DNA from: CAYLNH01 sp964384625
GTDB lineage: Bacteria > Verrucomicrobiota > Lentisphaeria > JABSQK01
Assembly (NCBI GenBank): GCA_964384625.1
Contig: CAYLNH010000199.1
Coordinates: 1-13,536, forward strand
Direction: 5' to 3'
Length of the DNA stretch: 13,536 nt
The notes below the pieces were generated by a model. It was not told where the DNA came from. It saw only the letters and a program-made list of their open reading frames with translations, and made no database searches. The translations under genes and the position numbers were made by a program. Below, piece by piece: positions 1-6,279 of the stretch; positions within the stretch are counted from its first letter, which is position 1, and each line of letters opens with the position of its first letter.

Positions 1-6
1 ATCTAA

Positions 7-675
7 TTGAGCGACAATAGTTTACAGTTGTCAACCTTTAAACACGCACTCGAAACAATTGAGCTCTTGTTGGATGCGGGAGCCGATCCCAACGAAACCA
101 CTTCTTTCTATCCCACACCGGCACTACACTTGGTGAAAACAGAAGACTGTACTGAACTGCTGCTCAGTCGTGGAGCTAGTGTGGACGGTAAAGCCTGCAA
201 TGAAAGCACTGCTCTTCATCGAGATCCCCGCCCTGGGAAGGCGCGGGTGTTGCTGAATGCCGGCGCAGATCCACGTGCTCGGGATGATCGGGGCAATACT
301 CCACTCCACCGGTGTTCATTACGCGACACAGCCGTGCTGCTGGTGGCTGCCGGGGCTGACGTCAATGCGAAAGAGAAATATGGCAGAACGCCTCTAAACG
401 CAATGGCTACAAGAAGCAGATGCCCTGATTCTGCTCTGATTCAGTTCATGGTCGATACTGGAGCAGATGTTAACACCCAAGATGTTCTGGGACGGACTCC
501 CCTGCACTTTGCAGCGAGAAGGGGATTCAAAACGGTCGCATTACTGTTGCTTCAGGCAGGTGCTCGAACTGACATCAAGACACACGACGGCAAGACGCCC
601 GCGGATATGGCTCGAGCGAAGGGCTATGAAGCGCTTGCGAGAATGCTGCTCCCTGAAAGAGGGAATAAAAACTGA
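7..675 (+). CDS. Ankyrin-repeat protein, probably 5'-truncated
   Basis: The frame ends at TGA 673-675 and encodes up to 222 residues that are almost entirely ankyrin repeats. The signature LLxxGADxN / GxTPLHxAA recurs: LLLDAGADPN near residue 22, ALHRDPRPGKARVLLNAGADPRARD, GNTPLHRCS...AAGADVNAKE, GRTPLNAMA...TGADVNTQD, GRTPLHFAARRG...QAGARTDIKT, GKTPADMARAKG. Ankyrin repeats bind other proteins and have no enzymatic role. There is no signal peptide or membrane segment. The only start near the left edge is TTG at 7, directly after an in-frame TAA at 4-6, and the protein opens in mid-repeat, so I infer a gene decayed or frameshifted at its 5' end, or one whose true start is unusual. Base composition is visibly less GC-rich than the minus-strand genes and no partner gene lies beside it, which fits transfer or an orphan remnant. 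The family call is firm; an intact start is not. Confidence 0.75.
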   Translation: MSDNSLQLSTFKHALETIELLLDAGADPNETTSFYPTPALHLVKTEDCTELLLSRGASVDGKACNESTALHRDPRPGKARVLLNAGADPRARDDRGNTPLHRCSLRDTAVLLVAAGADVNAKEKYGRTPLNAMATRSRCPDSALIQFMVDTGADVNTQDVLGRTPLHFAARRGFKTVALLLLQAGARTDIKTHDGKTPADMARAKGYEALARMLLPERGNKN

Positions 676-969
676 TGTTGGATTTTGACTGGGGACTGGG
701 GTGACGGTAGAAGAGGCGTCCAGAATCGTCGTGGGCGAAGGATAGGGGTCAGACCGACTTTTTGATTTTAGTGGCTGAAAGTGGCTGCTTGAAGGGGGGC
801 TTGGGAGAGGACCGGGGTCAGAAGACACCCGCGGGTGCGGGGCGTGCGAGGCACGCATAGGAGGGAAGGAAGGTGATCGGTAATCGGTGATCGGTAATCG
901 GTGATCGGTGGCGAAAAGAAAAAACACTGGAGCGGCCGGGCATTGGGTCGCAGGCAATCCACAAGAAGG
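676..969. other. Gene-free stretch with short repeats
   Basis: No convincing coding frame. It contains a duplicated GACTGGGG (688-702), two GGGGTCAG boxes (745-752 and 814-821), a repeated GTGGCTG (771-777 and 781-787), a perfect 12-bp palindrome CACCCGCGGGTG (827-838), and a 14-bp tandem repeat (872-910). GGGGTCAG boxes and GATCGGTAATC tandems are, to my recollection, common intergenic litter in PVC and related metagenome genomes, often near REP-associated transposases. No transposase is visible here. Confidence 0.55.
872..910. repeat. 14-bp tandem repeat, 2.7 copies
   Basis: The unit GGTGATCGGTAATC is present at 872-885 and 886-899, followed by a partial copy (GGTGATCGGT) at 900-909. Each unit is itself built of two near-identical 7-mers (GGTGATC / GGTAATC). 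It is non-coding and lies about 100 bp from the terminator of the FecR gene. Confidence 0.85.
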
Positions 970-1011
970 ACCGAGGGCCGGCCCGGTGCCCCACCGGCGC
1001 CGGCCCTCGGT
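970..1011 (-). terminator. Hairpin terminator of the sigma/FecR operon
   Basis: The arms 970-982 (ACCGAGGGCCGGC) and 999-1011 are perfectly complementary over 13 bp. An inner 5-bp stem (983-987 with 993-997) closes a GCCCC loop, with one bulged base (998). It begins 10 nt after the FecR stop codon at 1021-1023. On the minus strand it is followed by CCTTCTTG, only weakly T-rich, so it may end transcripts as a very stable stem rather than as a canonical stem plus T-run. Confidence 0.7.
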
Positions 1012-1020
1012 TGGAACGGG

Positions 1021-2839
1021 TTATCTGATGAGCTTGAGCTCCTCCACGACGGACAGGCGGTCGCCGCCGAGATGGAAAGGCTCAACCGAAATCTTGTCGC
1101 CGATCCGCAGTTTGCGATACCGCGTCCGGTTTCGGCGATAGAGCCGGGATTTTTTGTGGAAGTCGATAACGACAAATTTGCCGGCGGCAGACTCGGGATG
1201 TCGCGCCTTGTTTTCTTTCCAGACGCGAGTGACCTTTTCCACCTTGAACAGGAAATGGTCTCGCCCTTTCTTCACGATGGTGCCTTCCATCATACCGCGG
1301 AAGCCGTGCAGGCTGGCCGGTAGCCGGCCCTCAGCCCCTTCATGCCCGCCGTGTTCGCCTTCTTCGCGGTCGCCCTCGCGGCGGTGGCCTTCTTCCGGGT
1401 GACGGCGGTCGCCTTCTTCGCGGTCGCCCTCGCGGCGGTGGCCTTCTTCCGGGTGGCGGCGGTCGCCTTCCTCACGGTCGCCCTCGCGGCGGTGGCCTTC
1501 TTCCGNNNNNNNNNNNNNNNNNNNNNNNNNNNNNNNNNNNNNNNNNNNNNNNNNNNNNNNNNNNNNNNNNNNNNNNNNNNNNNNNNNNNNNNNNNNNNNN
1601 NNNNNGATGACGGCGGTCGCCTTCTTCGCGGTCGCCCTCGCGGCGATTGCCTTCTTCCGGATGACGGCGGTCGCCTTCTTCCGGATGACGGCGGTTGCCT
1701 TCTTCGCGATCGCCCTCGCGGCGGTGGCCTTCTTCCGGATGACGGCGGTCGCCTTCTTCGCGGTCGCCCTCGCGGCGATTGCCTTCTTCCGGGTGACGGC
1801 GGTCGCCGTCTTCACGGTGATGTTTCTCTATAAAGCGATCAGCGGCCCGGCGCTGGTCAGCGTTCAACTCGAGGATATGCCATTCTTTGCCGCGGGGGTT
1901 GTAGATTTCCAACGACACCTCCTGGCCCCGGCGCAATGTGTGCATGTAGGCCAGATGCCGTTTGACGGGCGCACCGGTGCCGGTCTTGTGGTCGGCATGT
2001 CGCGGGCGGACGTGGAGGACGTGGCCGACCAGGCTTTGCGGCTTTTTCGCTTTGTTGCCTTTCCAGGTTTTCAACACCCGGGCAATGCGGTATTTGATGC
2101 CGCCGTCGCCGACGCGTTCGACGGTGCCGCGGACCATACCGCTGAAACCATGGACCGCATTCCAATCGAGCCCTTTCCCGGAGTCATAGTGCGTCAAGTC
2201 GCCGCCAAACGCCTGCTGCATGCCGGCGGACAGTTGATGGACCTTGCCGTTGTACTCCACATTGACCGTCCCCGTCGTCACGGCGACAACGAGGATGAGT
2301 GTTTTGGTTGCGTTCCTCATATCGTGTTCTCCTCTGTTGTTTTTAACCCGTACCATAAACTTCGTCCCGGTGACGCGGACCGTACCGACATCGGTGGTCA
2401 CCTTGAATTCGCCCGCCTTGCGGTTGACGTCGCACTGCACTTCTCCCTGCATCAGGTGCACGGCCTCCGCCCGTTTGCGGCCGTCGATACGCAAACGGCT
2501 CTCCGGGGCCAGGCGGACAACGCAGTAGCCGCCCATTTCGAGTTCGGCGGGGCGATCTGCCGTATACAGCACTGCCGCACGCGTCACGGGCCCGCCGCCT
2601 TCGACGCGGTACCCGCCGCCGGCCGCCGGGTCCGGATATCGCCGGCGCCAGGCCCAGGCGCCCAGAACGGCCAGGCACATCGCGACCAGCGCGGCCCAGG
2701 CCCACGGTCGTTGCCAGATCATGGTCTGCCGCCGCGGCAATTGCCGCATGATCCGATCGGTCAGGTCCGGCGGGCGCTCGGCGCCGAGTTCTTCGCGAAG
2801 CAGCACGTGAATCAGGCGATCCCGGTGTTTCTCCGTCAT
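1021..2839 (-). CDS. FecR-domain membrane protein with charged tandem repeats and a duplicated C-terminal domain
   Basis: This is the likely anti-sigma or signalling partner of the upstream ECF sigma factor. In order: a cytoplasmic N-terminus (residues 1-43); one TM helix (about 46-65, followed by RRR); a FecR-like region (about 85-215) with VGTVRVTGTKFMV and GTVNVEYNGKVHQLSAG; domain A (231-330); 18-residue charged repeats from about 347; and domain B, the last 94 residues. Domains A and B are homologous (GFSGMVRGTV / GFRGMMEGTI; WKGNKAKKPQS / WKENKARHPES). The ATG (2837-2839) overlaps the sigma stop as TGATG, with GAGGAGGG upstream. A 100-N gap (1506-1605) interrupts the repeats; with the N run removed the frame is open for 572 residues. 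FecR proteins normally sense in the periplasm and act on the sigma factor in the cytoplasm; this role is inferred, and the A/B domain is not one I recognise. Confidence 0.8.
1357..1819 (-). repeat. 54-bp coding minisatellite (18-residue polyampholyte repeat)
   Basis: The unit encodes PEEGHRREGDREEGDRRH (54 bp), with N/H and D/N variants and one short 8-residue unit, PEEGDRRH (24 bp). Five full 18-residue units, one short unit and partial units at both ends are visible around the assembly gap. All lengths are multiples of three, so copy-number change keeps the frame. The product is almost only E, D, R, H, G and P, so it should be a soluble, probably extended or disordered linker. Units are nearly identical in DNA, which implies recent expansion or homogenisation. 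Confidence 0.9.
1506..1605. other. Assembly gap (100 N) inside the minisatellite
   Basis: There are exactly 100 undetermined bases. Reading the minus strand, the upstream flank ends in CGT CAT C and the downstream flank begins CG GAA GAA, so the two flanks together form an intact CCG proline codon at the normal unit boundary. The 100 length breaks the reading frame, so it is a placeholder and not a measured size. Confidence 0.95.
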
Positions 2840-3360
2840 CAGACGCCCTCCTCTGCCAATCGCCGCTGGATGCATTTGCCCAGCGCGGCGCGGACGCGCC
2901 GCAGCAGGGATTTGACGCCGTCTTCCGTCAACCGCAGGAGCTCTGCCATACGCTGCCGCGATTCGCGCTCGCGGTAGCGCAGGTCCAGCGCCTGCCGCTG
3001 GTTTTCGGGAACGGTGTCCAGGCACTCACGCAAAGCCTCGGCATAGCCAAAGCCATCGCCGTCGGCCAGAAAATCCCGGGTCCAGACGGCTTCCGCCTGT
3101 TCCACGAAGTCGCTGTCGACGACCTCGCGTCGTTCGCGCCGGCAGAACTGCAGGAACTTGTTGCGGGCGATCGCCCGGAGCCAGGCGGACATGCCGCGAT
3201 GGTCGTCGGCGTCGGGCTGTTTGCGGTTGCCGAACGCCGCCAGGAAAGTTTCCTGCACCACATCCTCGGCTTCGACCGCGCCGGCGCCGAGGTACCGCAC
3301 GTAGCGGTAGACCATCGCCTGGTGCTCGCGAACGATCATTTCAAACTGCTTGCGATCCAT
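2839..3360 (-). CDS. ECF-family RNA polymerase sigma factor
   Basis: This 173-residue protein has the two-domain ECF sigma-70 layout. Region 2 spans about residues 1-80: HQAMVYRYVRYLGAGAVEAEDVVQETFLAAF, with the acidic DVVQETF core-binding stretch, then the promoter-melting segment MSAWLRAIARNKFLQFCRR. Region 4 spans about 105-168: a helix-turn-helix in LDTVPENQRQALDLRYRE and MAELLRLTEDGVKSLLRRVRAALGKCI, which recognises the -35 element. ECF sigma factors switch on a small regulon in response to envelope or extracellular signals and are held by a co-encoded membrane anti-sigma. Here the stop TGA (2841-2839) overlaps the ATG of the FecR-domain gene, so the two are probably translationally coupled. 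The ATG at 3360 has no strong Shine-Dalgarno sequence. Many such pairs autoregulate, but I see no clear promoter for it. I do not assign an ECF subgroup. Confidence 0.93.
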   Translation of the reverse strand: MDRKQFEMIVREHQAMVYRYVRYLGAGAVEAEDVVQETFLAAFGNRKQPDADDHRGMSAWLRAIARNKFLQFCRRERREVVDSDFVEQAEAVWTRDFLADGDGFGYAEALRECLDTVPENQRQALDLRYRERESRQRMAELLRLTEDGVKSLLRRVRAALGKCIQRRLAEEGV

Positions 3361-3631
3361 GGGGTTCTCACTCGGGGTTGTGTTCTATAATCACACGCAA
3401 CCGCCCAAAGGGTGCATGCATTTCGGATTTTTTTCAGATTTTTCCGTCTGCCGCCGCGAGTGCCGTCGTCGGCCGTACCGGTCGCCCGCCCCCGACGCCT
3501 TCGTCTTAACCCGGCGTTCACAAGGGAGTTGTGAAACGGCGTGCCGAAGCCACCGGAACCAACGCCCGCGTTCATCCGGCAAAACGCCGCAAGACCTACT
3601 CCTGACTGGCTCTTTTTTGCATGACAGCCCT
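3361..3631. other. Intergenic region between divergent transcripts
   Basis: No convincing gene: the short frames here have no recognisable content and begin without ribosome binding sites. It holds two T-rich tracts on the plus strand (3427-3433 and 3439-3443), the octamer palindrome TGCATGCA (3413-3420), and the inverted repeat at 3517-3535. The sigma operon promoter should lie here on the minus strand. The only -10-like element is TATAGA about 25 bp upstream of the ATG (plus-strand 3382-3387), without a matching -35, so I do not call it. Confidence 0.5.
3517..3535. promoter_or_regulatory. Candidate operator: 7-5-7 palindrome
   Basis: TTCACAA and TTGTGAA form a perfect 7-bp inverted repeat around a GGGAG spacer. 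It sits between the sigma operon (minus) and the plus-strand promoter at 3632-3660. The symmetry and size fit a dimeric regulator's binding site. As RNA it would be a modest hairpin with no T-run on either strand. Function is inferred. Confidence 0.3.
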
Positions 3632-3660
3632 TGACATTTCGTCCCGGCCGGGGTACTGTT
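3632..3660 (+). promoter_or_regulatory. Sigma-70-type promoter for the structured RNA/leader
   Basis: A perfect -35 TTGACA (3632-3637), a 17-bp spacer and -10 TACTGT (3655-3660), followed by TAGACAG. A start 6-7 nt after the -10 falls at 3666-3667, exactly at the foot of the long stem of the RNA downstream. The same architecture and TAGAC discriminator occur in the predicted recD2 promoter (11941-11969), which strengthens both calls. Confidence 0.75.
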
Positions 3661-3665
3661 TAGAC

Positions 3666-3766
3666 AGAGTAGGAGTGAATCAGCCTCTGGATATGATTAG
3701 CTTCGGGATCGCAAGATCTCAATGTTTGTGACGCAGAGCACGGACCTCCTACTCTGCTTTTTTTTT
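3666..3766 (+). ncRNA. Candidate structured small RNA or attenuator leader
   Basis: The 5' end (3665-3675, CAGAGTAGGAG) is perfectly complementary over 11 bp to 3746-3756, followed by C and nine T (3758-3766). Inside, 3705-3710 pairs with 3715-3720 around a GCAA tetraloop, and AATCA/TGATT (3678-3682 / 3694-3698) can form a third stem. An alternative terminator stem, GCAGAG 3733-3738 with CTCTGC 3752-3757, competes with the 11-bp stem because both use 3752-3756. This could be a free-standing RNA of about 100 nt, or a leader regulating the membrane protein gene beginning at 3815. It lacks the SRP apical motif and is too short for typical 6S RNA. I recognise no Rfam family. Confidence 0.55.
3733..3766 (+). 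terminator. Intrinsic terminator of the candidate small RNA
   Basis: GCAGAG (3733-3738) pairs with CTCTGC (3752-3757) around a 13-nt loop, directly followed by nine T. The longer 11-bp pairing with the transcript's 5' end could serve as the terminating stem instead. The T-run lies 49 bp before the start codon of the next gene, so either nearly all transcripts stop here or read-through is regulated. Confidence 0.6.
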
Positions 3767-3814
3767 GCCCTGATTTCCTTGCCCCCGAACGATGCCGATC
3801 CAAGTTCTCTGCCG

Positions 3815-4516
3815 ATGACCACCACGATTCCATCGGAACGCCGGCCATTGCCGCCGGAGTTAGCCCGCCACCTGGGCGTCGCCGTCGACAGCGCCGGCAT
3901 GACCGTACGCCTTCGGCGCCCGCTGCTTGTCCGCCTCCTGTTGTTGCTCCTGTTTGCCGCGACCCTGGCTGGCACGGGTTGGGTCATCTACCTGATGGCG
4001 ACGGAGCCGGCTGCCGTCACCCTGACGGTCCCGGCGCATGACAGCACGGGGAAGCCGATTTCGGGTGAGACGGTAACGGTTTCCCGGCCGACGCACCGCG
4101 GCCAGGTGCTGGCGTTCGGGGTCCTGTTGCTGGCGGGTCTGGGCTACGCCCTGCTGCGGCGCGTTTCCATTCGCTTGGGGGAGGAGGGGTTCTCCCGCCG
4201 GGTCCGCGTATTCGGCTGGGACCGCGTCCAGCCGCTGCGCCCGGATACACCGCTGAGCATCGATTACGTTGACGACGGCAACGGCACGGGGCACCATCGG
4301 CTGCGGGCCCGGGGCACGGGCCGCAGCCGGCTGGGGCCGATCCTGCATCCACGCCGCCCGGGCAGCGAGATTCAATGGGTGACGTTGTGGTACGACAAAG
4401 ACGTCGCGCTGGTCACGGAACTGCGGGACTGGTTGACGGCGTGTCAGGGTCTGCCTTCGCCGCCGGAGCCGGAGCCGGAACCGGAGCCGGGCGAGGAACT
4501 GCGGAGTTGTTCCTGA
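3815..4516 (+). CDS. Two-TM membrane protein of unknown function
   Basis: This 233-residue protein has a short polar N-terminus, a first TM helix at about 37-62 (LLVRLLLLLLFAATLAG then WVIYLM), a loop of about 34 residues, a second TM helix at about 97-114, and a soluble C-terminal domain of about 100 residues. The C-terminal domain includes VSIRLGEEGFSRRVRVFGWDRV, short beta-like segments and conserved-looking tryptophans. The two-TM-plus-beta-domain layout resembles bacterial PH-like (bPH) membrane proteins, but that is a guess from form alone. The tail is EPEPEPEPGEE. I chose the ATG at 3815; the frame is open to an ATG at 3722, but that start lies inside the structured RNA and its added residues come largely from translating the terminator T-run. 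No clear Shine-Dalgarno sequence precedes 3815. The last 73 bp overlap the convergent TPR glycosyltransferase gene. Confidence 0.65.
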   Translation: MTTTIPSERRPLPPELARHLGVAVDSAGMTVRLRRPLLVRLLLLLLFAATLAGTGWVIYLMATEPAAVTLTVPAHDSTGKPISGETVTVSRPTHRGQVLAFGVLLLAGLGYALLRRVSIRLGEEGFSRRVRVFGWDRVQPLRPDTPLSIDYVDDGNGTGHHRLRARGTGRSRLGPILHPRRPGSEIQWVTLWYDKDVALVTELRDWLTACQGLPSPPEPEPEPEPGEELRSCS

Positions 4517-6279
4517 ATCACGCGAAAGCGTTTAAGGAATGTGGAGTCGGGGTTTTGCCGCTGCAGCTCACGGATCGCGGCTTCGGCGGCTTGGGGCTTG
4601 CCCTGCAGCAGCAACTGTCCGGCGAGGACGAAATAGGCTTCTTCCAGGCCGGGATCAAGTTCAACGGCGCGGCGGCAGCCGGCAATGACGCGATCGCGGG
4701 AAGCGGCCGGCAGCATTGCCGCGGCCTTGGCGAGGTTCAGGTGCAGCACAGCATTGTCGGGATCGATTTCGAGTTGTTGTTCGAACACCGCGAGCGCTTC
4801 GGCGTAATCCTGCCTGGCGAAATAGGCGGCGCCCAGGTTCTGGAGGGCCTTGGGCCGCTGATCGGGATCGTTCAGCGCCCGCGTTGATGCCGTAATGGCT
4901 TCGTCGAACTGACCATGGCGCAGGAGGGCGCCGCCCAGATCGCGCCAGCCGACGGCGAAATCGGGATCGAGCGCCACGGACCGGCGATAGGCGGCGATGG
5001 CTTCGGGATAGCGCCCGGCGGCCTCATGGGCTTCACCGAGGCTCATCAGCACATGTTTGTTGGGTTTGCCGCGGGCGGCGACAGCGCTCCACAAGGCCGT
5101 GCTGTGGCGCCATTCGTCGATCTGCGGCCGGCTCCGGGCGCCGAGTATCACGAAGACGAGGCCGCCGACGATCACGGCGGGACGCCGGCAGCGGGACAAC
5201 CAGCGGTCGAACAGTACGCCGGCAAGGAAGAAGAGTCCGATCAACGGGAAGTAGCCGTAGCGGTCGGCGGTGATGAATTTGCGGTAGTCGATCACCAGCC
5301 CGGCAGCCGGCAGAAAGGCGATCGCGAAGAACGCCAGACCGAACCACACGAACCGCCAGCCGCGCCGAATCGCCACGACCATCCCACCGACATACAACAG
5401 CGTCAAAGGCAGACCGGTGGCCAACAGCCGGAGGACGGATGCCTCGGGCCATGGATAGAACGCCAGCGGCCGTCGCACCAGAAGCAGACGCAGAAGCCAG
5501 CCTTCCGCCAGCCACGGAACGACGGCCAGACGGATCCCAAGCGGCGGCATCTCCACCACCGCCCGCGGCAGCGTCAGGTTGATGCCCAAGATGATCGCCG
5601 CCGGCACGAGCAGCGGCACCACCTCAAACCAACGGCGCCGGTCCAGGTTGTGGTCGCGCCGGAGGGCCAACAGCAGAAACAAGCCCGGCAGCACGACGAC
5701 CGACGGTTTGGCCAGCATCCCCAGCCCAAACGCCGTGGCGGCCAACGCATAGAACCTCAGCCGCCGGGTTTCCTGCCACTGCAGCCAGCTCAACAGTGCC
5801 GCCAGCGCAAACAGCGTCGCCAGGAGGTCCTTGCGGCCCATGGCCCAGGCCACGGCTTCGACCTGCAGGGGGTGCAGGATGAACAGCACCGCGGTGGCCG
5901 CCGCCGCGACCGCACGCCGCCGCAGGCGGAACGCAAAGACGAACACCAGAGCCGCGTTGATCCCATGGAGCAGAACGTTCACGCCGTGGGTAACGGCAGG
6001 GCTGACGCCGGCAATCGCATTCTCGAGCAGGTGGGTCAGGTACGTCAGCGGGATGTACAACTGCTCTTGCGGCACAGCGCCGGGCCGCCAGAGCTGCAGG
6101 ATCTTCGACCAGGCGAACGGCGCGGTCAGCGGGTTCGCCGTCAACAGCGGATCATCGTCCCAACTGGTAAATTCAAAGCCGAAACAGGGGGAGTAGAAAA
6201 GCACGGCCAAAACGGCAAGCGCCACGGGAACCAGCCAGATTGGCACGCGTCGCGACTCGCCTGCAGCCGGGTTACTCAT
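4444..6279 (-). CDS. TMTC-like multispanning GT-C glycosyltransferase with C-terminal TPR repeats
   Basis: This 611-residue protein has about ten hydrophobic helices (residues 12-380) followed by roughly five TPR units (about 407-580). The first extracytoplasmic loop has FEFTSWDDDPLLTANP (DDD at 41-43), the acidic catalytic motif of GT-C enzymes. Family-typical stretches follow: YIPLTYLTHLLE, HGVNVLLHGINAALVF, HPLQVEAVAWAMGRKDLL and ITADRYGYFPLIGLF. TPRs include AGRYPEAIAAYRRSVALDPD and QDYAEALAVFEQQLEIDPDN. Such proteins are thought to transfer sugars from polyprenyl-phosphate donors, probably to proteins; donor and acceptor here are unknown. The ATG at 6279, after GAGG, overlaps the rfaE1 stop by 8 bp (ATGAGTAA); a longer frame upstream only shadows rfaE1. 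The C-terminal GSGSGSGSGGEG tail overlaps the convergent gene. It is the last gene of the recD2 operon and I see no terminator of its own. Confidence 0.88.
   Translation of the reverse strand: MSNPAAGESRRVPIWLVPVALAVLAVLFYSPCFGFEFTSWDDDPLLTANPLTAPFAWSKILQLWRPGAVPQEQLYIPLTYLTHLLENAIAGVSPAVTHGVNVLLHGINAALVFVFAFRLRRRAVAAAATAVLFILHPLQVEAVAWAMGRKDLLATLFALAALLSWLQWQETRRLRFYALAATAFGLGMLAKPSVVVLPGLFLLLALRRDHNLDRRRWFEVVPLLVPAAIILGINLTLPRAVVEMPPLGIRLAVVPWLAEGWLLRLLLVRRPLAFYPWPEASVLRLLATGLPLTLLYVGGMVVAIRRGWRFVWFGLAFFAIAFLPAAGLVIDYRKFITADRYGYFPLIGLFFLAGVLFDRWLSRCRRPAVIVGGLVFVILGARSRPQIDEWRHSTALWSAVAARGKPNKHVLMSLGEAHEAAGRYPEAIAAYRRSVALDPDFAVGWRDLGGALLRHGQFDEAITASTRALNDPDQRPKALQNLGAAYFARQDYAEALAVFEQQLEIDPDNAVLHLNLAKAAAMLPAASRDRVIAGCRRAVELDPGLEEAYFVLAGQLLLQGKPQAAEAAIRELQRQNPDSTFLKRFRVIQEQLRSSSPGSGSGSGSGGEGRP

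Noticed and set aside
1357..1819. CRISPR array, because of regular near-identical repeats
   Set aside because: The repeats are contiguous, have no spacers, and are in frame in a protein gene.
1850..2320. Separate gene starting at the ATG at 2318-2320 with GAGGAG upstream
   Set aside because: The frame continues unbroken from the FecR start at 2839, and the segment after this ATG (GTVNVEYNGKVHQLSAG) completes the FecR domain, so it is internal.
1607..2977. Long plus-strand open frame antisense to the FecR and sigma genes, with an Ala/Val/Phe-rich start
   Set aside because: It mirrors the charged repeats in the opposite strand; no family similarity, no ribosome binding site, and the minus-strand genes are clearly real.
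3666..3766. SRP 4.5S RNA, 6S RNA or a tRNA
   Set aside because: No GGTCAGGTCCGGAAGGAAGCAG-like core, too short for typical 6S, and no T-arm or acceptor features.
3722..3814. Start of the two-TM protein at ATG 3722 with a signal-peptide-like LLLCFFFALIS
   Set aside because: The hydrophobic run is the translated T9 terminator, there is no ribosome binding site, and it overlaps the structured RNA.
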